Shown here: piece by piece, positions 19,916 to 30,199 of the stretch
Layout of the letters: each line of letters starts with the position of its first letter
Numbering within the stretch: the first letter of the stretch is position 1
From: Aspidapion aeneum
Lineage: Eukaryota; Arthropoda; Insecta; Coleoptera; Brentidae
NCBI GenBank assembly: GCA_963576565.1
Contig: OY755045.1
Location: 36,476,667 to 36,540,666, forward strand
Reading direction: 5' to 3'
Length of the DNA stretch: 64,000 nucleotides
Program-made: the position numbers and the translations under genes
Notes under the pieces: generated by a model
What the model saw: the letters and a program-made list of their open reading frames with translations, nothing else
The model's database searches: none
What the model was told of the DNA's origin: nothing

Positions 19916-21010
19916 CTATAGTCCCCACTTATTGTACTCTTCTATTAGTTTTCGTGTCATATATTCGAGGTCGTCATAATCCTGATCTACCACTATCCGA
20001 TCATCGGCGAAACATAAAGTATACAAGGTGGTTTCATCCAACGGAATTCCCATGTTTTGGTATTTTCTCTTCCAGACATTAAGGATCTGTTCCAAATATA
20101 TCTTGAAGAGCGTAGGCGAGATACAGCAACCTTGTTTAAGACCTTTATTTACTTGAAAGCCTTTGGTTAGTTTTGCTTTTATTTTAACTTTTGCCTTACT
20201 ATTGCGGTATAACTCTTTGATGGCCTTAATTAGTTGTACGCTTATGTTTGTCTTTTCCAACGCTTTCCAAAGTAGATTTAGTGGTATACTATCATATGCC
20301 TTCTGCAAATCTACGTAAAGCAGATGGAGCTCTTGTCCGTATGCCATTTTCTTTTCAATAACTTGGGTTATACAAAAGAGATGATCTGAAGTCGATCTAC
20401 CCGCCCTGAAACCAGCTTGTTCTTCTGCCTCCATATCTTTATATTCGCTCTCCACTTTATTTCTTATTATTTTGCCATATATTCTGCTTAGCGTACTAGT
20501 TACAGATATACCTCTATAAGTGTCACATATATCTTTCCTTCCTTTTTTGTGTATTGTGGATATATATGAAGTTTTCCACTCAGTTGGTACTACAGCTCCA
20601 TTTAGATATCTTTGGAAAAGATTCCATAATCTCCAAAACAATTCTTCAGTGCCATATTTAATAAGTTCAGCTGGGATATTTCCGGGTCCGGCAGATTTAC
20701 CGCTTTTTAAGTTTTTGCGCACGTTTTTGACCTCAGATATTGTGAGGGGTACTGGAGATCCCATCGTTCTAATGATATTGTCTCTTGCGTCTTCCTTGAA
20801 TTCTGCTCTATCTTCAGTTAAAAGTTTTTTAAAATGCTCATTCCATTCTTTGTCTGGTATTGGTGAAATAATATCTCTGCATGTTTCTTTTTTGATCGAT
20901 CTTATAGTTTTCCAGCTTTCGGTACTTCTCCTACCTCCTAAGTAAGAATCTATTTTCTGGCACTTTTGCATCCATGATTGATTTTTCTTATCACTGATCA
21001 TTCTTCTCAC
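19916..21010 (-). CDS. LINE reverse transcriptase domain (disabled element)
   Basis: The 364 residues include KSGKSAGPGNIPAELIKYG, an ISTIHKKGRKDICDTYRGIS motif, EEQAGFRAGRST, LLYVDLQKAYDSIPL (motif A, catalytic Asp in VDLQKAYD), LKQGCCISPTLFKIYL (motif B) and LCFADD (motif C). All RT catalytic residues are visible. Target-primed reverse transcription of the element RNA in the nucleus is the known family role. The frame is the same as that of the endonuclease segment, separated by one TAA and eight codons, and it ends at a TAG followed by in-frame homology. It is therefore one ORF2 with nonsense codons. Confidence 0.85.
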   Translation of the reverse strand: MRRMISDKKNQSWMQKCQKIDSYLGGRRSTESWKTIRSIKKETCRDIISPIPDKEWNEHFKKLLTEDRAEFKEDARDNIIRTMGSPVPLTISEVKNVRKNLKSGKSAGPGNIPAELIKYGTEELFWRLWNLFQRYLNGAVVPTEWKTSYISTIHKKGRKDICDTYRGISVTSTLSRIYGKIIRNKVESEYKDMEAEEQAGFRAGRSTSDHLFCITQVIEKKMAYGQELHLLYVDLQKAYDSIPLNLLWKALEKTNISVQLIKAIKELYRNSKAKVKIKAKLTKGFQVNKGLKQGCCISPTLFKIYLEQILNVWKRKYQNMGIPLDETTLYTLCFADDRIVVDQDYDDLEYMTRKLIEEYNKWGL

Positions 21011-21034
21011 CTTTAATTGCGCGATTTTGTATTC

Positions 21035-21850
21035 TTATCTGCTTCTATATGTCTTTTGGGATAAGTATGTGTGATATAATTTCCTGTTTTCCTCTATTTC
21101 ACTTTCAATCTCAGCATCCCACAAGTATAGTTTTGTTCTTTTAGGAGTTTCTTCCACTAATCCTAGTGCTTCTTTTGCAGCTTGATGGATGCTTAATGTG
21201 ATACATTCGTATTCCTCATCTGGGGTTTCACCTGAACTTGAATTAAGTTTTTCGTTCAGTCTCTTTTTGTATAAGTTTTTTACGCTGTCATGTTCTAGGC
21301 TTAGTAGATTATATTGACAGTGATCAATTTCCTCATTCACTGTATCATCAAGATTTTGTTGATGGAGGCTTCGGCCTTGATAAGGAAAGAGAATTTTGGT
21401 CTCCAGAAAATAGTGATCACTTCCGCATGTTGATCCACGCTTTGTTCTGACATATTGAATTTTTAGTTTTGTCTTTTGTTTAGTGATAAGATAATCAATG
21501 ACGGATTTCAGGTTTTGTGAGGGTTTGGTCCAGGTATATTTGTGTATTTTCTTATGTTGGAAAAAACCGTTTTGGATTTTTATGTCTAATTGCTCACATA
21601 CTGTGATAAGCCGGTTTCCATTGTCATTAACAACATCTTCTCCATATTGGCCAACTGTCAGATCATTTACTCTGTTACCTGTTCTACTATTTAAATCTCC
21701 CAATATTACAATTTCTCTAGATGTACTTACTGCTGATATTTCATTGTGGATTTCTTCAAAAAAATTGTCTTTCACGGCTACATTTGCATCGTCATTATAC
21801 GCATAGATTCCAAAAATCGTAAGTCTCATTCCTTTTATTGTTATATTCAT
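21035..21850 (-). CDS. LINE apurinic-like endonuclease segment (disabled element)
   Basis: The 271 residues show IFGIYAYNDD (usual GVYAP), IVILGDLNSRTG (GDxN), SVIDYLI and GSDHYFLETKI (SDH). These are the middle and last motifs of the exonuclease-endonuclease-phosphatase fold used to nick target DNA. The N-terminal part with the first Asn and Glu is not present upstream of 21850, so the element is 5'-truncated or diverged. A single TAA ends the frame, with the same frame resuming eight codons later. Confidence 0.8.
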   Translation of the reverse strand: MNITIKGMRLTIFGIYAYNDDANVAVKDNFFEEIHNEISAVSTSREIVILGDLNSRTGNRVNDLTVGQYGEDVVNDNGNRLITVCEQLDIKIQNGFFQHKKIHKYTWTKPSQNLKSVIDYLITKQKTKLKIQYVRTKRGSTCGSDHYFLETKILFPYQGRSLHQQNLDDTVNEEIDHCQYNLLSLEHDSVKNLYKKRLNEKLNSSSGETPDEEYECITLSIHQAAKEALGLVEETPKRTKLYLWDAEIESEIEENRKLYHTYLSQKTYRSR

Positions 21851-21859
21851 TCTTGTGCC

Positions 21860-22370
21860 ATTTAGTTAATAAGACATTATTTTCTATCCTGACAATATAT
21901 CATATTGTCAATGTGGATGGTATATTGTCATACATACATACACTTTAGGTTACAAGACGCCTTAAAGTTTTGAAACTAGGCACGATTGTAGGGTTGGCGG
22001 TCCTTAATTTGTCTCTAAGTTTGCGGCTCTAAAAATAGCGGCGAAAATCTGTTTTTTACAAATAACTGGGTTCCTCTGGAGTCTCTGTATGTTAACATAT
22101 TTGAATATTATAACCAAATATGTCTCAATACAGGGACCTAAGGACCCAGACCTCCAGACTTTAATCCTTTACCTACTAACTATCTTACCAATCTAATAAA
22201 TTCTTAGCGGATTCCTATTGCTATGTGGCGTTACCACTTTTAATATTTACTGCTAGAGGTCCCTTCTATTAGAACTAATTTTATGTGTGCTTGCACATAG
22301 TATTCCGTAAAAACAGGGATAAACTACATCGTATACATCCACGGTCCCTAGAATAGACCGGTTTATGGAT
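21860..22370. other. unassigned stretch
   Basis: No frame of interest. GGTCCCTAGAATAGACCGG near 22345 recurs at 27272 next to a partial copy of the following foldback. Confidence 0.3.
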
Positions 22371-22374
22371 CTTA

Positions 22375-22912
22375 TATGTCAAATTTTTTCGTCACTGGTT
22401 GTCCAGCTGATTTGTGTAAGCAAAAGTTATGATATCTCTTTGATGAACAACTAATATTTTTGGAGTTTTTTGAAAACAAAGACCATTTCCCAAATTTTTT
22501 TTGGCATATCCTTTAAAAAAAAAACTTTTTTGACGTATAGTCGTTATTTTTTTTTAGCCCGCTCTATTTTTCTTTACACAAAACTTAAAATACAACCCAA
22601 AATGAGCGTGATCGTTGAGTATCAAAGGTAAACCGAGGACTTGAAAAGTAAACAATTGGCTGTAGGTTAGCGGATTACTTCTGATGCTAAAACAAACACA
22701 TTATTTTCTTCGAATTTTAAATTTTGTGTATAAAAAATAAAGCAGCCAAAAAAAATAACGACTATACGTCTCAAAAATATTATTTTATACGGATATACTA
22801 AAAAACAGTTGGAAATTTGCCATGGTTTTCAAAAAATTCCAAAAATATTAGTTGTTCATTAAAGAGCTAAAATCAGCTGGACCACCAGTGACGTAAAAAT
22901 TTGATATATATA
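22375..22912. mobile_element. foldback/TIR element with ~150-bp arms
   Basis: The left arm begins TGTCAAATTTTTTCGTCACT and includes GTCCAGCTGATT and GAACAACTAATATTTTTGGA. The right arm carries the same words inverted and ends near 22912. The centre has no gene. A one-armed copy lies at 27295-27425. Confidence 0.7.
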
Positions 22913-22919
22913 ACGAAAA

Positions 22920-24140
22920 AAAAATCTAAACTTAATCAGCGATAGAATCAGTCCCTCCCTTTATTTAACTCTAATCCTTTCTGGTCACCAGATACAAATT
23001 TTTAAAACTTATTTTGTTTTTTATTGAATACTTTCAGCTATCAAATATAATTTTTAAATAAAAAAAATTAAGAAATGTTAATTCCGGACACAAAGGGTTA
23101 GGATATTCTCTTAATATAATTTATTTTGTGGATAAAAATTCTAACCACAGAATTGCTGTTGCAACACTGTCAAAAAGGCAGGCAATCTTTTTCTCCAGAA
23201 AGTTATTTTTAAAACGCGACGCTTTCTAATGTTTCGTTCACACGTGGTTCCATGTACGCATAGTTTATGTAGGAAACTCGAAAAAATGCTTTGCATACAG
23301 TACAGGAGAGGTTAAGGTATATACAGTATTAGCAGATTATCCTAACCCAAGATGTTTTAAATCACAGTAGGATGAGGATGTTTTTATTGCTTATATTTGG
23401 ATCAAAAAGGGAACACTGAGGTTGTGCTAAAAAATATAATCTGGTCAAAAAACACCGTCTTGCTCGACTAGTAGGGTAAGACACCTAAATGGAAAGATGA
23501 CACCCTTTAAAAAGTAAGTTAGAAATAGAATACTGGAGGAGATAAAGCTAAACAGAACAGCATTAGTAAACTTATGCCAGGATGGTTCAAATTTTCGAAC
23601 CGCCAAGCGGTCCTAAAGGCTGGGAAAGGGAGGAGGAATGATGAAATATGTTCTTTGACTGAATTTTTTTTTAAAGGACTGAACGTAGGCAAAGTAGGTA
23701 CTTTGTTCTGCAGGTTTAGTCGCTAACATTTTTAGGAAAACAGTGCGCCTACCTATTAAAAACTACAAAACAAAAAAAAAGAAAATAATGGGCCCGACAA
23801 AAATAAAAATGAAACGACTGTTTCAAGTCATGAGTGGTGGATGACTGGATGCTTACCATAATGACCAGACGTTCGGTTTTAATAGACTGGGCCACGCGGT
23901 GTGGTCTAAAACACAGACGTTGTTCATGCCAATGAATTACTTCTTTATATTAGATTTTAAAAAAAGATTGTGGTAATACTTTTGACAATTAAAAAATCCA
24001 GCATTTATCGCTTTGTAGTAGGCAAAAAAGTAATGATTTTTTCTTTTTTATTGTGAGTGGTCTGTTTAATAAGCTTTTATTGGAGAAGAATTTAGGGGAT
24101 ACCCACGAAATGGCTGACTGACAGATCCCCAATAGAATTT
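22920..24140. other. unassigned stretch
   Basis: AT-rich with some GC-richer islands (23570-23640). No long frame, repeat or RNA gene recognised. Confidence 0.3.
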
Positions 24141-24690
24141 GGGGTCAGTATTCTTGAAATCTCCCCGAGCGAGTACTCCCCGGGGAGTGACGACGAGTGA
24201 GCACTCCCTAGTTTCTCACCGTTTTCCATAAATGCAGTATTTTTGGTTTGGAGAATACGTGAAAAGTGATATTAAATGGGCGCACTATTGCCAATTTTCA
24301 GGTGACGACACGTGACAATTTCGACCAATAAAAAAGTAAAATATTTTGACAGACAACTAATCAAATAAAGTTATGTGGTTCAAGAAAAGGAACCCCAATT
24401 TTTCTTTACATTTTTTTTTGTGGAAAAAAGTATATTTGGGAGAAAACACAGAGAAAACTAAAAAAAAAACGCACACGTCACCAAAACAAAAATGTTTAGG
24501 TTATCTCACAGTTTTTGACAAAAGTCACCACGTCGGCACCTATCGAGATCTCCCCGTAAAGTCGCCAAAATGTCACACAGTTTTCGGGTGAGAGGTGAGA
24601 GTTTCAAGATACGATTAAGGGAGAAACGCCCACTTTCGCTCGAATTTCGAAGAGTACTCACTCGGGGAGATTTCAAGAATAACGACACTG
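24141..24690. mobile_element. MITE with ~38-bp TIRs
   Basis: The words TATTCTTGAAATCTCCCCGA and GAGTACTC at the left are inverted at 24645-24685. A second palindromic layer, GGGAGTGACGACGAGTGAGC, lies just inside. The terminal GGGTCAGTATTC-like end suggests a DNA transposon derivative; the target duplication was not resolved. Interior frames are not conserved. Confidence 0.65.
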
Positions 24691-25218
24691 GCGCCGTAAA
24701 TCAGATTGGGTCCTTTTTGCCCCAAGGTGTGTATAACACCTTAGAAAAAGAAGGGTGGGTAGAAGACGCTTTGAACGACTGCGCAGCCCTTATCTGTCAA
24801 ATTTAAAGGAATGGACTGTCGTGTGCCAGCTTTTCTCCGCTTGTCAACCGCGCAATCAATTTAGGATCCTTCTTAACTAACTAAATGACAAGCAGTTTTT
24901 TTCTAGGGTAGAATGTCCATAACCTAATTTTTTTTCCTTTGTATTTCCTGTATTTTTTTGGCTCGATAAATGTTTTTATGTTTTTTGGAGTGTTCAGTTG
25001 GGTTTTTTAGGGACTCTATTATACAAGAAGAAAAACAGCTTTGTGGTAAAAGTAAACAATAAATTTATGTGTAGTTACAGAGTGCAATGTTTACAGGAGG
25101 CTCAAAATGCAAATTGTTTCTTTTCACAAGTAAAAATAAATAAATATGAGAAACTTTGGGTGAGTACTACTAGAAAGAACCTCTAGGCACTAGTGTAGTA
25201 ACAAACATGAATGATAAG
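24691..25218. other. unassigned stretch
   Basis: No recognised gene or repeat; frames at 24570-24806 mostly cover the MITE end. Confidence 0.3.
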
Positions 25219-25221
25219 GAG

Positions 25222-25312
25222 CTGGCAGGACCCATAAGGACTTGGCAGGACCTGGCAGTACTTGGCAGGACCTGGCAGGACTTGGCATGACCTGGCAGGA
25301 CTTGGCAGGACC
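25222..25312. repeat. minisatellite, 10/20-bp unit ACTTGGCAGGACCTGGCAGG
   Basis: About nine copies of a (A/C)CTTGGCAGGA/CCTGGCAGGA pair in tandem, with scattered substitutions. Confidence 0.85.
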
Positions 25313-25322
25313 AACACTCATA

Positions 25323-25568
25323 TGAAGGGTACACAAGAAAAAGCGGCTCATCAACATTTTATCAAAAATTGAGATATTGTTACATTGTGTAACATTTTTA
25401 AGTTCTATTGCCCCATACTCCAGAAACTAGAAATAAAGTACTCATTGCAGATTATTCTCAAATAAAATTAAGGTGTACACAGAAAGAAGGTGTTTAAAAA
25501 TCCTCGAAATTCCTTTCCTGTAAAAAAGAATAAATGTTCATGAGCCGCTTTTTCCCATGTACCCTTCA
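25323..25568. mobile_element. mariner-type MITE, TA target site
   Basis: TGAAGGGTACA...GAAAAAGCGGCTCAT at the left is inverted at the right, ending TGTACCCTTCA. TA flanks both sides (25321-25322, 25569-25570). TIRs are ~30 bp; the AT-rich interior has no frame. Confidence 0.72.
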
Positions 25569-26019
25569 TATGCATTTGGTCCTAAACGTCAGTACCAGTA
25601 TAACATTTTTGCTATTGATCAAACTCTCAAAAAAATTTTTTTTTAAATCATTTTGTTTCAGGCTTACAGTGGTAAAGCAGTACCTACATAGAACCCAGAA
25701 CTGTCTACGAGAAATGCTGAGAACATGAAAATGTCTAGAGTGGATATTAATTTTAAGTTTATCAATTTGTGTTTTGATAAGCTCTAAAACAATAGAAAAT
25801 GTTCCCCCAAAAAATGTAACAGAAGATCCGGGGAGACAAAAAGTATATATTATGTAAAGCAGGGCCAGAACCTCAACATCAATAATGTTCTCAGCAAGTG
25901 GTGATAGATGAGCTTTTACCTCCTTATGTTGTCTATAAAGCAAAAAAATTATACTTAGAATGGGAGAAGCAAAATAAAATTAATAAAAATAATGGTAGGC
26001 AAATAATTTAAATTTAAAA

Positions 26020-26495
26020 AATATTAATGATCATTAAAATTGTAAATATATTTTAGATCCTTGGTAACAGTAAAAAAACTCTTTTTTTAGTTTGGATATT
26101 TTTCAGTTTATTCAACCATCATCAGACAACATTCTTCTCTATATGTTGCACTTCTCTGTAGAATGGATGGATGGCCATGCTTTAAGTCTGGGCTGGATGG
26201 TTCTATGGAGAGTGCAATGTAGAGAGAAAAATGTATCTGCTGATGGTTGAATAAAGAGATATGTAATGACCGAGGCCCCAGCATATATTTACAATTTCAA
26301 TAGTCTTGAATATTTTATAAATTATAAGAAATGCCAAGGATTTAAGACATGAATGATTCTATGGAGAAGTACTATGTATAGAGAAGAATATGTCTGATGG
26401 TTAAATAAACCGAATTTTAATGAAACTAAAAAAAGAGATTTTTTTTTACCGATACCCAGAATCTGAAATATATTCATCAAATTTAAATAAATCAT
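26020..26495. mobile_element. foldback element with ~130-bp arms
   Basis: The left arm holds AGTAAAAAAACTC, AGTTTATTCAACCATCA and TTCTTCTCTATATG. The right arm carries these inverted, and a third partial arm lies at 26200-26262. Similarity extends to AATATATTT.AGAT at both outer sides. Confidence 0.65.
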
Positions 26496-26577
26496 TGCTA
26501 GGTACTTGATTATACTTTTTTGGATTTGGCAAGGGAGAAATAGCTTATGGCATTACCAATATAACTTGGCTTGATAT

Positions 26578-26720
26578 CAGTAGCGCACCCAGGAAGAGGT
26601 CTTGGGGGGCCTGAGTCACCATTATGTCATATTTCATGCTATATTCATGATGTGTGTGAAAACTATGTGAAAATCCTTAGGCTTGGCCCCGAGCCCCCCC
26701 CCCCTGGTGCATCTATGATA
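26578..26720. mobile_element. hAT-type MITE remnant (CAGTAGCGCACCC end)
   Basis: CAGTAGCGCACCCAGG, a G-rich then C-rich pair of tracts and GGTGCATCTATG at the other side resemble the CAGTGGCG family. No clean target duplication. Confidence 0.4.
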
Positions 26721-26799
26721 TTATCGCAATACATGAACAAATTTCTGACCATTACTGGTAATACATGTGCAAATCTTGGCTCAGGTTAACCTCCTTGGT

Positions 26800-27815
26800 A
26801 TTTGGATAAGTTCAGACATTTTTATAAATCCACCTTTATATTTACATTCTCATTTTCTATTTAAGCCACAACCACCATTTATAAATTTGATAGATAGTTG
26901 GGTAGGTATAACTTCAATGTACATTTTCGTCATTTTTTTTTAAATTTTCTGTTCCTTGTGTAGTGTTGTGCAAATACTCTTCCGAATCTCCGAAGGCGCG
27001 CATTCCTATTCAAGCCACAAAAAAAACTTTTGTTTCATAAATTGACTAATTTGAAAAAAAATTATACTTGTTTTGTTTACCATCAGCTGTGAGTAAAATA
27101 AAAATGGCGGATCTCGTAATCTTACCGTTCGCGCAGGTTACACGAGTCTTCTACCGACCTTTCAATTTCATTGTATAACACAGGTTTGGTGACGTAGCTA
27201 CAGTCGTCCAGTTAAGTTCACATGATTAAGTAAAAGTATAAACACCTTGTTTTTGCTCTATTCCTTTCCGGTCCCTAGAGAAGACCGGTCTATGGATCGT
27301 AAAAATATATGTCATAATTTTACGTCACTGGTGGTCCAGCTGATTCTCGTAAACAATTAATGAACAATAAATATTTTTATAATTTTTTGAAAACCAAGGC
27401 AATGTTCCAACAATTTTTTAATATGTGCTCAAGAAAAGGAAATTTTCTATTTTTAGATCAGACCTAGCCCCGTCAGACTTTTATTTATTTCCAAACCTAA
27501 AAAAATGTATTTAAGGCCAAATTCGCATGCCTAGCTGCGATGGCAAACAAGCATGCGTGAGATGTGTGTACGGTGAAGTGACCGCTACGTAAAGTATTAA
27601 TCACAAATTAGACGAACGCAGCTACCGTTTAATTGCTTGCCGAGGCTGTATAACCAGGCCAAAGCAATATACGAGTTGGGCCACAAACACCGCTCAAAAG
27701 AGGCATAAACACAGACCACGAAATGTTTAGTTTAGGGCAATAATTCTAATTTATTTGATAATAATTAAGGTGGATTTAGTGGATTGCTCTCGTAAAATTG
27801 ATGTAAGACCAGGCT
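26800..27815. other. mostly unassigned; foldback arm at 27270-27425
   Basis: 27270-27425 repeats GGTCCCTAGAGAAGACCGG and CGTCACTGGTGGTCCAGCTG from the 22.4-kb foldback. The rest shows nothing recognisable. Confidence 0.35.
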
Positions 27816-27818
27816 TCA

Positions 27819-27860
27819 AGAGAGAGAGAAAAATAGATAGAGAGAGAGAGAGAGAGAGAG
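27819..27860. repeat. (GA)n microsatellite
   Basis: AG dinucleotides interrupted once by AAAATAGATAG. Confidence 0.9.
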
Positions 27861-27919
27861 CTATTTTTAAAAATAATTTGAAATTTAATATTTTTTTAAA
27901 CTAACGCTTTTGCTAAAAA

Positions 27920-28435
27920 GCATTACGGTGCTGTATGAAATAAAGACTTGTCAAGTAACAGAAAAATAAAAAATAAAAATGGAAAGTATCGAAATGGGTG
28001 TAATAAGAAGATCAATAAAAATATCTAGAACAGATCATATAAGAAATGGGATCATAAAAGAAAGAATGGGAATTGAGGGAAGCATAACGGATGACATCAC
28101 TAAAAGACAACTGATATGATATGTACAACGGATTAACGACGAAAACTTACCAAAGCAGGTTCTAGAATAGCAACCAATAAGGAGCAGAAAAACGTCCTAA
28201 ACTGTAATGGCAACAGTCAATGAGTCGATTCGAAGGAGAGAATAGGCGTCGGACAACGTAGAAAAACGTTCTAAACCGATAAAGTAGTGAAATAATAATG
28301 TATAATGTAATGGCAACAGTCAATGAGTCAAAAAAACCTGACAGAAGATGATTGTTAGATTCGAAGGAGAGAATAGGTGTCGGGCAACGTAGAAAAACGT
28401 TCTAAACCGATATAGTAGTGAAATAATAGTGATTA
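27920..28435 (+). pseudogene. RTE-like LINE ORF2 C-terminal fragment, copy B
   Basis: Collinear with 18000-18445: ATAAGAAGATCAAT, CTAGAACAGATCATATAAG, ATGACATCACTA and CGTCGG.CAACGTAGAAAAAC. The last ~110 bp (AATGGCAACAGTCAATGAGT to TAGTGAAATAATA) is duplicated in tandem, the second copy keeping more of the coding sequence. Many frameshifts. Confidence 0.65.
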
Positions 28436-28439
28436 CTAA

Positions 28440-29190
28440 GCCGGTCTGCTCTGTTTATCCGAAATTGCCACATGGAAAAACAGTCTTGCGTGTGCCCTTT
28501 ATTTTTAATCCTCGCTCAAATTGATTGACGTTTAGGTCGGCTTAAGGCTTTTTTAAAGACTATTTTGAACTATTTTCTAAGTCTATTGTTGTCCAATTTA
28601 TCGTCGTTTTTTAGTGTATTTGTATCTTGTGCCGTTGAAAAAATAACATCGTCTTTATGTGGGTTTTATTTTCTAAATACTTTTTGGGTGGTAGCTGTAG
28701 GATTTCTTGCCCTGAAAAGACCAATGGAAGCAAAACTGATGTGGTTTTTTTAAGGATTATTTTTTTTACTATTCTTGGGGTTTTAGTAGGTACCACATAC
28801 AATAAGAACATTTATTTTGACAATCTCTATATAACCCCAGATAAAGCCGAATAAAATTAGCTTTGTTTTAAGTTCTTCTTGAATTGACAAGAAATGTTTA
28901 CAAGTTTTTAAAAATCGGAAACGACGGGCCTTACAATACCCCAATATTCAAAATATTAGGCTTTTAAATAAATAAATAAAATGGTGAACCCACTAAGATG
29001 TTTGTTGTCTTAAAAAACAATGCGCCACGTGGTTTCTAAGAATATATAGCTTTTGTAACATAGTAGACATTTTGATTTTTTTCGTTTTTGTATTTCAGTC
29101 ATTTGTTAAATAGGATGCATGTGTGTCTTAATAAACTTTAATGTTCTTCTAAATGGCTGCCTTATAGCCTATGATCCTGCCTTATAGCCT
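28440..29190. other. unassigned stretch with short hydrophobic frames
   Basis: Frames 28565-28753 and 28657-28854 (plus) are rich in Phe, Leu and Val as T-rich DNA would give. No domain recognised. A 20-bp tandem duplication (TGCCTTATAGCCTATGATC) lies at about 29158-29196. Confidence 0.25.
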
Positions 29191-29195
29191 ATGAT

Positions 29196-29350
29196 CAGTA
29201 GCATATATAGGGGGGAGGGGGGAAATTTTTTTTAGGTATTTTCCACATATTTCATGAATACAAACATACAATAGCATAAAATACGGCCTTATGGGGTCTC
29301 GGCCCTCCCCCCCCCCGAATTTTGTTTTCAACAACAGCGGCGTGTGCCTC
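29196..29350. mobile_element. CAGTGGCG-type hAT MITE, diverged copy
   Basis: CAGTAGCATATATAGGGGGG, then TTTCATGAATACAAACATAC, AATAGCATAAAATACGGCC and GGGGTCTCGGCC follow the order of 46493-46680. The right end is eroded. Confidence 0.6.
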
Positions 29351-29659
29351 TACGTGGTACACCTAAACATGTGCTCCATAACCTCAAGAATCATGGGAGC
29401 TTTTGCCGTGGTTTCTTGCACAGCTCTCTAGAAGGGGCTAAGAAGCCCCTGACGATACACTAAATGTTTCTTGTTTGGTTAACTAATAAAGCGCCATGCG
29501 ACGTATTTGTCATGGGGCCGTAACTGGAGATCTAAATTAACAATCTGCACAGTTTTTTTGAGGCATTTAATATGATCATATTAAAAAATTCACTCGGTAT
29601 GGCCCGGTTACCAGGAAATTCACGAAAAATGTCGATATTAATTCCACATACCGGGTAGG

Positions 29660-30185
29660 CATGATTTTTTTTATTTCACTAAAATCGGTTTAGATATAAC
29701 GAATTTATAAGAAAATGATTGCAGACAGGATTGGCAATGCAATCGTATAATCTGTAAAACAATGGTTGAAACAAAAATAGATTTTTTAAGCACCACTACA
29801 CAGATTTTACTAATTTGTACCTCGTTGAGTGGGGAAAAAGTAGTGCTTTTCCATAAATTAAAAAGAAAGAAGTAAAACATTTTTGGAAAATAAGAGTAAA
29901 CACGCCATTTTGAAGAATGAGTAAGTTAATTTTTAGGATGATTTTTATTTCAATAAAATCGGTTCAGTAGTAGTAATGAATTTATAAAGAAATAAATGCA
30001 GACATGATGGCAAGGCAATCGTATAATGAGCAATACAATGGTTGAAATAAAAATATATTTTTTTAGAACCCCTATAACAAATTTTGCTGAACCGTACCTT
30101 GTTGTACGTGGCAAGAACGCAGCTTTTTCAGTAATTTAAAAAAATAATTAAAACATGTTTGTACCACAAGAATAAACGAGCATCT
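29660..30185. repeat. tandem duplication, ~270-bp unit
   Basis: Two diverged copies share ATTTCA.TAAAATCGGTT, GCAATCGTATAAT, ACAATGGTTGAAA.AAAAAT and CTGAA/CTAATTTGTACCT..TTG. Break near 29935. No frame. Confidence 0.6.
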
Positions 30186-30199
30186 TTGAAGGGTACATT

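Larger units (their letters stand above)
19277..21855 (-). mobile_element. nearly complete EN-RT LINE (RTE/Proto-like), disabled
   Basis: Endonuclease, reverse transcriptase and C-terminal segments follow in order on the minus strand and end in a (TA)n tail. The first part of the endonuclease is missing. One TAA (21035-21037) and one TAG (19916-19918) interrupt the same frame, and at least one frameshift lies near 19750-19800. The few lesions suggest a fairly recent insertion. Confidence 0.82.

Noticed and set aside
20520..20945. 141-residue plus-strand frame
   Set aside because: Antisense shadow of the reverse transcriptase domain.
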